Of a DNA stretch of 48,185 bases, positions 10,412 to 18,189 are shown in pieces. The translations under genes were made by a program, and so were the position numbers. This DNA comes from a virus. Positions within the stretch are counted from its first letter, which is position 1; every line of letters starts with the position of its first letter. Under the pieces are notes generated by a model. The model was not told where the DNA came from, searched no databases, and saw nothing but the letters and a program-made list of their open reading frames with translations. The stretch spans positions 1 through 48,185 of IMG/VR virus record IMGVR_UViG_3300042292_000186; one strand, given 5' to 3'.

Positions 10412-11149
10412 ATGTTAAAACTTAATAAATTATACAGACAAGGATACACTGGCGAACAAATTATTGCCAGTCGTTTCTTAGAAAATGGTAGTTGGACCAC
10501 AGCTACAGAGCATGTACCTAGTAATGTAGCTAACAATCAAGTATCAAATCGAGCCGCAGTATTTGGTAATGGTCACGGGCGTGACAAGTTTGATCCAAAA
10601 TTAATTATCAATCATAAAAGCGGACTATTAGGTGCAGATACTCTACAGACTTATGCCTGTAACGCATTTTATCGAGACTATACACCTGATTTCTTAGTAG
10701 TAACAGATCGTCGCGTAGCTAAAGAAATAGTTGATACTAATTTTACACAAAATAATATTATCTATACAAGAGTTGACATTACCTTAGAATTTCCTAAAAA
10801 ATTCTATTTGATACCACATGATGTTTATGCTGATGCCGGTACCACTGCGTTATACTTGGCAGCATTTGATGGACACAAAAGAATTTATATGTTAGGCTTC
10901 GATGGACAAGACACACCCGAATACAATAATAACATCTACGCTGGTACGAACGGATATGATGCCATTAAGTTTAACCTGTCAGATGAAAAATGGACAAATA
11001 ATCAACTAACTGTGTTTAATACATACAATGATGTAGACTTTGTACATGTCAGCGAAACCGGACGTCAAACTATACCAAAATTATGGAAATACTGCTCAAA
11101 TCTGCGTAGAATTAGCTATCGTGACATGGTTTTAGAAGCAGACTTATAG
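10412..11149 (+). CDS. Glycosyltransferase-like Rossmann protein (DUF115/GT42-like)
   Basis: A 245-residue protein. Residues about 50-56 give V-F-G-N-G-H-G, followed by a C-N-A-F-Y-R-D-Y segment. Residues about 150-170 read G-T-T-A-L-Y-L-A-A-F-D-G then I-Y-M-L-G-F-D-G. This order (GNG loop, Cys-Asn-x-Phe-Tyr, small-residue helix, then a strand ending in G-[IF]-D) is that of family-42 sialyltransferases and DUF115 proteins that modify flagellin or pterins. It starts 12 bases after the giant fibre and overlaps the convergent Nudix gene by 6 bases. A role in decorating the fibre or a host glycan is inferred. No direct catalytic proof is visible. Confidence 0.5.
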   Translation: MLKLNKLYRQGYTGEQIIASRFLENGSWTTATEHVPSNVANNQVSNRAAVFGNGHGRDKFDPKLIINHKSGLLGADTLQTYACNAFYRDYTPDFLVVTDRRVAKEIVDTNFTQNNIIYTRVDITLEFPKKFYLIPHDVYADAGTTALYLAAFDGHKRIYMLGFDGQDTPEYNNNIYAGTNGYDAIKFNLSDEKWTNNQLTVFNTYNDVDFVHVSETGRQTIPKLWKYCSNLRRISYRDMVLEADL

Positions 11150-11596
11150 TACAGCTTCTAAGGTCTTGATCTTAGCAATAACAGCTTCAAAATTGATAGT
11201 TCGCCAAACTCCTGGATGTAATGGTTTAGGATGATCTTCTAAACTGACCCAACAATATCCGCGATGTTCGTAATTTATATACGGCACAAATTCTTCATCT
11301 ACCGGTATTATAAATGTATGATAGATAAATTTGTCGTTGTCGCTGGTAAATTTTTCAATTGGTATTACTTTGCTGTAACTAAAATCGTATCCTATTTCTT
11401 CACTTAGTTCTCGATGCAGAGATTCTAGTAATTGCTCACCTGACTCAATTCCTCCGCCGGCAAGACCCCATGTACCTGCATACTTTTTTGTGTTTCGAAG
11501 TAAAAATAGATAACGTTTAGTAGAGGTACAATAGATAAACGTACCTACTCCTTTTATAGGACTAGGATTAGCCGTATGTTTTTGTGCTATATGCAT
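11144..11596 (-). CDS. Nudix hydrolase
   Basis: A 150-residue protein with a complete Nudix box, GX5EX7REUXEEXGU. G48, E54, R62-E63, E66-E67, G69 and Y70 are all in place. Nudix enzymes split a nucleoside diphosphate linked to another moiety (nucleotide sugars, NADH, dNTPs, capped RNA) using a divalent metal held by the box glutamates. The strand preceding the box (W-G-L-A-G-G-G) is typical. It follows gp15 on the minus strand with 8 bases between them, so it is probably co-transcribed with gp14 and gp15. The substrate cannot be told. The glycosyltransferase-like neighbour makes a nucleotide sugar possible. Confidence 0.85.
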   Translation of the reverse strand: MHIAQKHTANPSPIKGVGTFIYCTSTKRYLFLLRNTKKYAGTWGLAGGGIESGEQLLESLHRELSEEIGYDFSYSKVIPIEKFTSDNDKFIYHTFIIPVDEEFVPYINYEHRGYCWVSLEDHPKPLHPGVWRTINFEAVIAKIKTLEAVL

Positions 11597-11604
11597 AGAT
11601 AGAA

Positions 11605-13011
11605 TTAAAGGATCAATGACCAGGATCCATTCTTATATTCGCCTTCCCAACTTTTCACCCATTGATCTCCGTTCCACTTATATTGAGTACCTGTGTTAAG
11701 GTTGCTTACATATTGTATACTCGACGATAGTTGACTGTCAAATGAAACAGTCCATTGAACACCATTGTATTGAATAATGTCATTGGCGTGTGCAACTAAT
11801 TCAACACCGTTTGTTCCTCTCCATAATGGAGCACCATCTCCTGAAGTAGTTCCTGATATTCCTATGTCGTTTAATATTAGAAATCTAGTACCGGTTACTG
11901 CAGCTTGAACTAGAGCAATGACAGAATCTTTTCTAGGATCAATGATAGCATTAATATTGTCCAGTGTGTTAGTTGGATAAGTGTCAATGTCGGCGTTAAA
12001 AATTAAAAGAGAATTGTCTGTAGGGTGGTAGCTTACTGTGCCAACAACTTCAGTGAGCTCGTCTTCGCTTAATAAACGCACCTGACTCGTACCATTTTCT
12101 AAAACACCATATACGTTAATTAAATTTGGCCAATCATCACTGGTACCAATTTTAGTTTGTGTTTCTAATGTAGGGTCTCTAGGATCTGCAATTTCTTGTA
12201 CTTTTAACAATGTTAAAGTATTTCCGACTAACAATACACCATAATTCATAGGAGTAAAATATTGTCTCTCCCCTAATAGATTAGTGTCATTGTACACAGC
12301 CGAACTTAAGTCCCCGTCGGCATCGTGAATACTAGCAATAATTTTTTGGATAACTCCAAGTTTTTTAACTTTAGCCGGAGGACTAATCCAAATTGGTAAT
12401 TTAAATGCTAGTGTAGCAACATCAATTGGATTGTCTGTTCCTATAGGAACACTACGGCTAGTCCAGGTAGTTGAGTCTAAATATATCACGCTTAGACTAG
12501 TCCAGTCTATGTAATTGTCGGTACTTTGTATTTCTAAACTTGGATTAAACAGTACCTGAAGTTGTTCTAATAGCTGTAATTTTTGTTTAGTATTACTAGT
12601 CCAAATATCAACCTTTAAATCTAACATATAAGGAACGGGCATTAATCGTTCAACTGTAAAGGCATTTCCTTGTGTTTGTTCATATTCTTGAGTAACATCG
12701 TTATATGTTCGTTGACGAATATTTAATTTACTTATAAAACTAGGCTCTTGTATGCGATCTCGATCGTAGGCTAATCCGTTGATGTATACCGTCATTGCGG
12801 GCACAGTAGGTAAAGAGTTTTCACTATTGTTAGCAATAATTTGTGCTACTTGACGACTACCGTCGCCGTAGAATACAGGAACACGTTGTAATGTAGTATT
12901 GCCCTGTTGGTCTTTACCAAATTCGACTTGAAAGCCGCTGATCATACGAATAAATTGAACTAGAAATCTTTCAATTTGTGCATCATAAAAATATTGTTGA
13001 AGTGCAGCCAT
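11605..13011 (-). CDS. gp15: Tail sheath stabiliser/completion protein, gp15-like
   Basis: A 468-residue protein. Its first 250 residues follow the pattern of T4-like gp15 from aquatic phages: Y-F-Y-D-A-Q-I near the start, V-P-V-F-Y-G-D, V-E-R-L-M-P-V-P-Y and N-P-S-L-E-I-Q-x-T-D-N-Y. T4 gp15 is 272 residues, so the C-terminal 200 residues are extra. They carry two Y-x-W-N-G / Y-N-G-x-x-W modules near the end, like those in the fibre and sheath proteins. gp15 caps the tail tube and sheath and docks the tail to the head neck. It lies directly downstream of gp14, 3 bases apart. The gp15 name is by remembered family pattern and not by alignment. Confidence 0.65.
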   Translation of the reverse strand: MAALQQYFYDAQIERFLVQFIRMISGFQVEFGKDQQGNTTLQRVPVFYGDGSRQVAQIIANNSENSLPTVPAMTVYINGLAYDRDRIQEPSFISKLNIRQRTYNDVTQEYEQTQGNAFTVERLMPVPYMLDLKVDIWTSNTKQKLQLLEQLQVLFNPSLEIQSTDNYIDWTSLSVIYLDSTTWTSRSVPIGTDNPIDVATLAFKLPIWISPPAKVKKLGVIQKIIASIHDADGDLSSAVYNDTNLLGERQYFTPMNYGVLLVGNTLTLLKVQEIADPRDPTLETQTKIGTSDDWPNLINVYGVLENGTSQVRLLSEDELTEVVGTVSYHPTDNSLLIFNADIDTYPTNTLDNINAIIDPRKDSVIALVQAAVTGTRFLILNDIGISGTTSGDGAPLWRGTNGVELVAHANDIIQYNGVQWTVSFDSQLSSSIQYVSNLNTGTQYKWNGDQWVKSWEGEYKNGSWSLIL

Positions 13012-13014
13012 AAA

Positions 13015-14370
13015 TTAATTATCCGATGAGGGTCTTAGCGCATCGCTCAGACTTTGACGTTGATGTGTGACATTTGCATATACAGTATATTCTAATACGT
13101 CATTTACATTTAATGTGTTTGACACTGTGAATGATAAATTTCCGCTACTATTACTAACAGTATTATTAATCAGCATATTATTAAGTTTAGTTTTAATACC
13201 GTATAGACTGTTAAATAATGTTTTAGTAATTACTCGATTGTTGCTTAAGGTAAATGATTGAGTATGTGCATTGGCTAATGGCGTATAAGGATTAGCAACA
13301 CGAATAGCGTCCCAAGCAATAGCATCTTTAAAGTTTTTATCATTATTATTAATAAAAGAACTAAGTTGAGTTTTATTGTTTACTCCGGGAGTAAGGTTCG
13401 TTCGAACTGAGTCTTCAATTTTAACCCAGCGTCGGCCATCATATCGAAATAATCGATTGGGCACATAGTCGATTCGTAAATAGTAATCACCTATAGTAGA
13501 AGTACTAGGAAATGCAATCCCAGCCGCTACAGCTCCGCCGTTTGGAACTAAACCGTCACCTGTTAAATATCCTTGTACTTTACCTGAACTCGATGTTGTG
13601 ACAGGGTTTCCGGGATAACCAGAATCATCAAACACCGGAGCATGATATATACCGCTGGTGTCGTAACCACTTGCTGGCACTTCTTCTTCGGCACGTGCAA
13701 CAATAGCATCATTTATAGCAAGAAACTTATCATAGGTGCTAAACAAGTCACCAATGGCAGTGTCTTCAACTCCGTCGTTGTCTGTATCGACTTTGATAAA
13801 ATTTAAGATATCTTTGTATTCTTGGCTGTCGACCAATGGTTGAACTTTAACTCGCCATAAATGTGGATACCAAGTTGGAGCGAATCCTTCTGCGGCTCGA
13901 GTAGCATCGGTGACAACATAATACCTTTTAAGTGCTGCAGGAAGACTGTCATCTAACGGATAAAAGTCTTTGAGATGAGGCAACTCCATAACATCACCTA
14001 CCATAATCTTACGACCAAATGTTTCTATCATATCGTTTAGGTGAAACACCATAAACATAGTATCACCAGTTAGAAATAGACCAAATTGACTTAGGTCGAA
14101 ATCGTTATCGTTTAATCGATAAAGACTGCGTAGTACATAGATATCCGGATCGTATTTGCGATCACGATTTTCTAAAAACAACAAATCTTGAATACTAGTG
14201 ATACCAGTAATACCAGGCTCTGTGTTACTAACGAACCCAGTTTCTGCTGGTCCCAGGTACTTGTGTATGTTTACATCAGTGCCGCCCACAGTGAGCATTT
14301 CGCTCATTCTGCGATCAAAAAATTTGTAATCGTTGCCCTTGTTAGGACGATACAGTGACAATCTTGGCAT
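13015..14370 (-). CDS. gp14: Neck protein gp14-like
   Basis: A 451-residue protein. The N-terminal half has L-S-L-Y-R-P-N-K, a D-L-L-F-L-E-N-R-D-R-K-Y-D segment, then F-G-L-F-L-x-x-D-T-M-F and G-D-V-M-E-L-P-H. It ends in T-W-Y-P-H-L-W-R-V-K, the layout of gp14 neck proteins in aquatic T4-like phages. T4 gp14 is 256 residues. Here a C-terminal extension carries an F-R-Y-D-G-R-R-W module. gp14 joins gp13 and gp15 in the head-tail connector. It is divergent from gp13, which lies on the opposite strand 1.8 kb away, and a minus-strand late octamer sits 23 bases upstream of the ATG. Confidence 0.7.
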   Translation of the reverse strand: MPRLSLYRPNKGNDYKFFDRRMSEMLTVGGTDVNIHKYLGPAETGFVSNTEPGITGITSIQDLLFLENRDRKYDPDIYVLRSLYRLNDNDFDLSQFGLFLTGDTMFMVFHLNDMIETFGRKIMVGDVMELPHLKDFYPLDDSLPAALKRYYVVTDATRAAEGFAPTWYPHLWRVKVQPLVDSQEYKDILNFIKVDTDNDGVEDTAIGDLFSTYDKFLAINDAIVARAEEEVPASGYDTSGIYHAPVFDDSGYPGNPVTTSSSGKVQGYLTGDGLVPNGGAVAAGIAFPSTSTIGDYYLRIDYVPNRLFRYDGRRWVKIEDSVRTNLTPGVNNKTQLSSFINNNDKNFKDAIAWDAIRVANPYTPLANAHTQSFTLSNNRVITKTLFNSLYGIKTKLNNMLINNTVSNSSGNLSFTVSNTLNVNDVLEYTVYANVTHQRQSLSDALRPSSDN

Positions 14371-14393
14371 TACTATATCCTATCTTATGTTAC

Positions 14394-14401
14394 TATTTAG
14401 C
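14394..14401 (-). promoter_or_regulatory. Minus-strand late promoter for gp14
   Basis: Read on the minus strand this is GCTAAATA, 23 bases before the gp14 ATG at 14370. It sits next to the divergent sigma70 promoter, so late and early transcription diverge here. Confidence 0.6.
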
Positions 14402-14404
14402 TGA

Positions 14405-14433
14405 TTGACTTCTATGTCAAATGATAGTATACT
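14405..14433 (+). promoter_or_regulatory. Sigma70-type promoter with start next to the ATG
   Basis: TTGACT (14405-14410), a 17-base spacer and TATACT (14428-14433). The predicted transcription start near 14440 leaves about three bases before the ATG at 14443, so the mRNA would be almost leaderless. Confidence 0.65.
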
Positions 14434-14442
14434 TATGAAACT

Positions 14443-14712
14443 ATGAGTAACCAAATACAAACAAGTCTAGATTGGCCTGATGTGCAGACAGCTATGGAAG
14501 CACCATTGCACAATATGAAAAAATACACACATGAAATGTGGAATATCAGTCATAATATTGGCTTGATGGTTAAAGAACTAAGTAAAGAAGAAATCAATTG
14601 TCGTAGACACCAAAAGCAGACTAGACTACATGCAGAACAGGTGGCTAAGATAAATGAACATATAGCAGACTACGAACGTATGATAACGTTTGCTGTATTA
14701 TTAGCAGGTTGA
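14443..14712 (+). CDS. Small unknown protein, early-type
   Basis: An 89-residue charged, mostly helical protein rich in Glu, Lys, His and Met, with two Cys-free long helices suggested by the spacing of hydrophobic residues. No family is recognised. It has its own near-consensus sigma70 promoter ending 10 bases before the ATG, and no Shine-Dalgarno sequence can fit. Its 3' end contains the -35 box of the next promoter. The context (first gene of a divergent early unit) suggests an early regulatory or host-takeover function, but nothing in the sequence shows one. Confidence 0.65.
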   Translation: MSNQIQTSLDWPDVQTAMEAPLHNMKKYTHEMWNISHNIGLMVKELSKEEINCRRHQKQTRLHAEQVAKINEHIADYERMITFAVLLAG

Positions 14713-14737
14713 CAAAATACCAAAAAGGCTATATAAT
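14709..14737 (+). promoter_or_regulatory. Perfect consensus sigma70 promoter
   Basis: TTGACA (14709-14714), a 17-base spacer and TATAAT (14732-14737), matching both consensus hexamers exactly. The predicted start at 14743-14745 coincides with the ATG at 14745. Confidence 0.75.
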
Positions 14738-14744
14738 GTTAATA

Positions 14745-14909
14745 ATGACTATAGAAGAAGCACACGTTGCAGTACAGTTTTATGATAGAAATTTATGGAC
14801 TGCCCTCGCACAAATGGATAGTGAGTGGGATGATCTAGATACATACGATCGTACAGCATACAAAATGATTAAACGAGAGCTAGAAAAGGAAATGGCAAAT
14901 GGCAATTAA
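14745..14909 (+). CDS. Small unknown acidic protein, probably leaderless
   Basis: A 54-residue acidic, helix-forming protein rich in Glu and Asp with a basic Lys/Arg segment near the C-terminus. An upstream TTG at 14709 in the same frame is rejected as the start because it is the -35 box of a perfect promoter. The ATG at 14736 overlaps the -10. ATG 14745 falls on the predicted transcription start, with no room for a ribosome-binding site. The gene overlaps the next one by 11 bases, so translation is probably coupled. No family is recognised. Confidence 0.6.
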   Translation: MTIEEAHVAVQFYDRNLWTALAQMDSEWDDLDTYDRTAYKMIKRELEKEMANGN

Positions 14910-16092
14910 AATTGACGGCATGAAAAAGAAAACCAAGGCTGCTACACGTGATCCTATTTTTGCAGATGAAAAATCAATGGGCACAGAGCCAGTTTGGGAT
15001 ACTGAACGTGCGCTTGTAATGGAAGATGATGAATTTGATCACTACATGCGAGAAAGTTTGCGTTATTACAACTATTTCTATTCAAGTAAAGAACTTAAAA
15101 AATATCTTGTTGACTGGCTAAAACAAACAGCAGGTGTTGCTCATAAATTAGATGCCGCAACTATTACACGTTTTGCAAAAAGTACAGATGGATATACTCC
15201 ATTGACTGCACCGGCATTGATCAAAGCACACACCTGCGGCATGCCATTACGTGAGCGTGAAATTAAGTATATTATTAGCGCGGTTAATAAAGCATTGGTA
15301 TTAGATGACGCAGATGAAAAAGTAATCGAAGTGGTTGCTGACAAAACTAAGCCGGCGGTTAGGGTGCCTACCATTCAAGATCGTATGAATGAGATTGCCA
15401 GCAAGCATACTCTATACTTTGAAGAACTTGAAGATAGTCTATACGAGGGTGCTGCAGTGGATCCTCGAGCATATGAGTATCTGTCAAGCAAAGCAGTACC
15501 ACAGGCAATGTTAGGTAAGATACAGGCAGTATTTGAACGTCGTTATGCTGAAATTACAGAAGCTAAAACAACCAAAGATGAAGATCTTAAGGATGCTTAT
15601 GCCTATATGAAAGCCGCAGATTGGAAACGTTATGATACGTTCTATACTAAGTTGTTTGAAGGTATTGCACAGTACGCTCAGGTTAAAAAAGCAACTAAGC
15701 GAGCAGCAGTGCGTAAGCCACCACAGAAAGAGAAACTTGTGGCTAAACTTAAGTATATGAAAAATGACCCTATAACTAAACTAGTAAGTGTTAGTCCTGT
15801 AGATATCGTTGGGGCACAAGAGCTTTGGGTATATAATACTAAGACACGTAAACTAGGCAAATACGTTGCTGAGGGGATGGGTGGAGCACTGGGTGTTAAA
15901 GGTACTGCTATAACAGGTTTTAACGAGTCTACAAGCGTACAAAAAACTCTGCGCAAGCCAGAGGTGCAGTTGAAAGAATTTATGGCTGCAAGCAAGATTC
16001 AATTGCGTAAGTTTTTAGATGATATCAAAGCAACTGACATTAAACTCAACGGACGTATCAATCCAGATACTATCCTACTAAAAGTCCAATAG
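14899..16092 (+). CDS. Conserved T4-like phage protein of unknown function
   Basis: A 397-residue, Lys/Ala/Glu-rich soluble protein. Residues about 50-75 (Y-Y-N-Y-F-Y then K-K-Y-L-V-D-W-L) and the C-terminal half (W-V-Y-N-T-K-T-R-K-L-G-K-Y, then I-K-L-N-G-R-I-N-P) resemble a conserved hypothetical of marine T4-like phages. The basic stretch at residues 270-290 and the K-T-R-K-L-G-K-Y strand would suit nucleic-acid binding, but this is inference. It overlaps the small gene before it and ends just before the inverted repeat upstream of gp13. Confidence 0.7.
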   Translation: MAIKIDGMKKKTKAATRDPIFADEKSMGTEPVWDTERALVMEDDEFDHYMRESLRYYNYFYSSKELKKYLVDWLKQTAGVAHKLDAATITRFAKSTDGYTPLTAPALIKAHTCGMPLREREIKYIISAVNKALVLDDADEKVIEVVADKTKPAVRVPTIQDRMNEIASKHTLYFEELEDSLYEGAAVDPRAYEYLSSKAVPQAMLGKIQAVFERRYAEITEAKTTKDEDLKDAYAYMKAADWKRYDTFYTKLFEGIAQYAQVKKATKRAAVRKPPQKEKLVAKLKYMKNDPITKLVSVSPVDIVGAQELWVYNTKTRKLGKYVAEGMGGALGVKGTAITGFNESTSVQKTLRKPEVQLKEFMAASKIQLRKFLDDIKATDIKLNGRINPDTILLKVQ

Positions 16093-16098
16093 CCAATA

Positions 16099-16143
16099 TA
16101 TCCTGTTATACTATAAACATAATAAATATAGTATAACAGGATA
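16099..16143 (+). promoter_or_regulatory. 17-bp perfect inverted repeat enclosing a late promoter
   Basis: Arms 16099-16115 and 16127-16143 are exact reverse complements over 17 bases (TATCCTGTTATACTATA), with an 11-base loop. The late octamer AATAAATA (16121-16128) begins in the loop and enters the right arm. The element lies between the stop at 16092 and the gp13 ATG at 16149. It could be a protein-binding operator over the promoter, or an RNA hairpin that ends the upstream transcript. No T-run follows, so a simple intrinsic terminator is less likely. Confidence 0.75.
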
Positions 16144-16148
16144 ATACA

Positions 16149-17039
16149 ATGGCCACACCAACCGGTAATCTAACAGCTAATTTAAGCCTTACAACAGACA
16201 GTTTATTTAATCCCGCTACAGGAACCGGAGCAGGGCATATTGCTTTTGATCCTACTCCACTTACAGCAACAGAAGCACAAAAAAATGATATTATTGACTA
16301 TGTGCGATTTAGACTAGGTGACGGTATGGTAGATATCGAAGCAGATAGGGACCACTACTATATGGGCATTAGGCAAGCTCTTATTCGCTATAGACAAAAA
16401 AGCTCAAACAGTGTTGAGGAAAGCTATGCGTTCTTAGACATACATCCTGAAACTCAAGAATACATACTTCCGCAAGAAATTATGAATGTGCGTGCTATGT
16501 ACCGTCGTGGTATAGGTAGTGTCACAGGAACAACAGCTAGTCAATTTGAGCCATTTGCATCAGGATACCTAAACACCTATATGCTACAAGCAGGAAGAGT
16601 TGGTGGCTTGGTAAATTTTGAACTATTTGCAGGCTATCAAGAATTAGCTATGAAAATGTTTGGCGGATACATACAATTTTCCTGGAATAAAGTAACTAAA
16701 AAACTTATCTTAACTCGCAAAATACCTAACTTCGGACAAAATTACAACGAGAACATCAGCGAAAGCGTTTTGCTGCACATCGACAACTATAAACCAGACC
16801 AAATGCTGCTAGCAGATCATACTGCACTACCGTGGATTCAAGATTACACCTTGGCATTTGTTATGATAGCAGTGGGTAATGCACGTGAAAAATTTTCCAC
16901 TATTGCCGGACCAGGCGGCGGCACTAGCTTAAATGGTACTCAACTCAAAACAGAAGGCCAAGCAATGCTAGACAAATTAGATGACGATATTAAAAACTAT
17001 GTTGATGGTGGAATGCCGTTGACTTGGATCACAGGCTAA
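16149..17039 (+). CDS. gp13: Neck protein gp13
   Basis: A 296-residue protein close to the usual gp13 length (T4: 309). Recognisable stretches are R-x-R-L-G-D-G-M-V-D-I-E, Y-R-Q-K-S-S-N-S-V-E-E-S-Y, and the C-terminal block N-A-R-E-K-F-S-T-I-A-G-P followed by G-G-T-S-L-N-G-T. gp13 sits on the portal after packaging and with gp14 makes the head ready for tail attachment. It has a late promoter inside a perfect inverted repeat. Its usual partners gp14 and gp15 are on the opposite strand, an inversion of the common 13-14-15 order. Confidence 0.9.
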   Translation: MATPTGNLTANLSLTTDSLFNPATGTGAGHIAFDPTPLTATEAQKNDIIDYVRFRLGDGMVDIEADRDHYYMGIRQALIRYRQKSSNSVEESYAFLDIHPETQEYILPQEIMNVRAMYRRGIGSVTGTTASQFEPFASGYLNTYMLQAGRVGGLVNFELFAGYQELAMKMFGGYIQFSWNKVTKKLILTRKIPNFGQNYNENISESVLLHIDNYKPDQMLLADHTALPWIQDYTLAFVMIAVGNAREKFSTIAGPGGGTSLNGTQLKTEGQAMLDKLDDDIKNYVDGGMPLTWITG

Positions 17040-17054
17040 CCAAAACTCTAGACC

Positions 17055-17082
17055 TTGCGGTATATTTGTAATAAAATATACA
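17055..17082 (+). promoter_or_regulatory. Sigma70-like promoter of the dNMP kinase gene
   Basis: TTGCGG (17055-17060), a 16-base spacer and TATACA (17077-17082), followed by a good ribosome site (AGGGGA) before the ATG at 17102. The -35 resembles the TTGCGA seen before gp32, so both may belong to the same expression class. Confidence 0.45.
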
Positions 17083-17101
17083 TACTATCAGGGGATTTTT
17101 A

Positions 17102-17764
17102 ATGAGTTCAATCATCGCTATCTGTGGCTTTATGGGGTCAGGCAAGGACACTATTGCTGACTATCTAGTTAATTTTCATGGTTACAAACGAGAAAGTTTT
17201 GCCAACAGTCTTAAAGATGCTGTTAGCGTAGTGTTTGGCTGGGATCGTGAGATGTTAGAAGGTCGTACTAAACAATCTAGAGAATGGCGCGAACAAAAAG
17301 ACGAATGGTGGAGTGCAAGACTAAAGCAGGATATCACTCCAAGATGGGTATTACAGTATTGGGGCACTGAAGTAGTTCGTAAAGGATTTCATGACGACAT
17401 GTGGGTAGCTAGTTTAGAGCACAGACTACTATCTAGTAAAGACGATATTGTTATCACTGATTGCCGATTTCCTAACGAAATACGAGCACTTAAAAACGTC
17501 GGTGCTATTGTACTTAGAGTTAAACGTGGTCCAGAACCAGCATGGTACAATCATGCTAAAAACTACAATAAAGGAATAAAACGTATTGGTTGGGCATTAG
17601 GTAAAACCGAGCTTGAAAAAGCCAAAGTTCATGCTAGCGAATATAGTTGGGTAGGCAGTAAGTTTGACTATGTTGTTGAAAACGATACTACATTAGACGA
17701 CTTATATACCAGAGTTGAAGATATACTAAAAGTCAGGAACCAAATCACCTTGACGCCAGCCTAA
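17102..17764 (+). CDS. gp1: Deoxynucleoside monophosphate kinase (T4 gene 1-like)
   Basis: A 220-residue P-loop kinase with G-F-M-G-S-G-K-D-T at residues 9-17, the form found in phage dNMP kinases. A D-C-R-F-P-N-E segment (about residue 120) and R-V-K-R-G-P fit the lid and base-binding parts of that family. It phosphorylates dNMPs to dNDPs for phage DNA synthesis in the cytoplasm. It has its own promoter and ribosome site between two structural genes. Its 3' end overlaps the convergent HNH-like gene by 39 bases. Confidence 0.88.
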   Translation: MSSIIAICGFMGSGKDTIADYLVNFHGYKRESFANSLKDAVSVVFGWDREMLEGRTKQSREWREQKDEWWSARLKQDITPRWVLQYWGTEVVRKGFHDDMWVASLEHRLLSSKDDIVITDCRFPNEIRALKNVGAIVLRVKRGPEPAWYNHAKNYNKGIKRIGWALGKTELEKAKVHASEYSWVGSKFDYVVENDTTLDDLYTRVEDILKVRNQITLTPA

Positions 17765-18166
17765 CCCTTCTCGAGCTACTTCAAATTGACAGTTAGCACA
17801 GATAGTTTTTAGATTATGCACAGCACTGTTATTTAGATTGCCGTCGATATAATAGACAAATAACTGTTCTTTATATTTTGCCTTAAAGCCACACTTTTCA
17901 CAGTGTGGTTTCTTTTTGTATCCTCCTACAGCCCAACTAGGCAACTGTGGTTTTAACTTCCTTTCTTTGCGAATACATCCGTTACAACGTGTTCTAAAAT
18001 GCGTGATTTCACCTCGCTGGTAATTGATAGCTGCAGGCATTTTACCACATGATTTGCATAAAGGACGATATAACATCATGTATTTATGACAACTAGCATT
18101 ATGAACCTTTGCAAAGGCATAATAACCAACCAAAATTTTAGTATCTCGATAAATAAAATAAAGCAT
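17726..18166 (-). CDS. HNH-type/zinc-ribbon putative endonuclease
   Basis: About 146 residues from the ATG at 18166. An upstream TTG (18175) is unlikely, and an internal double Met near 18079 is an alternative start that fits the shorter length of similar proteins. Two Cys pairs (C-K-S-C and C-x-x-C-I) precede a basic linker. They are followed by C-E-K-C-G-F, a Y-I-D-G-N-L-N-N stretch and L-K-T-I-C-A-N-C. This is the layout of phage HNH-like proteins in which the first His is replaced (here V-Y-Y-I-D). It may therefore be a homing endonuclease or a degenerate DNA-binding relative. It converges on the kinase gene. Confidence 0.65.
   Translation of the reverse strand: MLYFIYRDTKILVGYYAFAKVHNASCHKYMMLYRPLCKSCGKMPAAINYQRGEITHFRTRCNGCIRKERKLKPQLPSWAVGGYKKKPHCEKCGFKAKYKEQLFVYYIDGNLNNSAVHNLKTICANCQFEVAREGLGWRQGDLVPDF
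18148..18155 (+). promoter_or_regulatory. Late promoter of the sheath gene
   Basis: GATAAATA at 18148-18155, with an AAAGGA ribosome site before the ATG at 18190. The predicted leader is about 29 bases. Confidence 0.65.
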
Positions 18167-18189
18167 TAATAACAAAGGAATACAAAACT

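Noticed and set aside
14709-14744. TTG start at 14709 for the small gene
   Set aside because: The TTG is part of a perfect -35 hexamer and would lie upstream of the transcription start.
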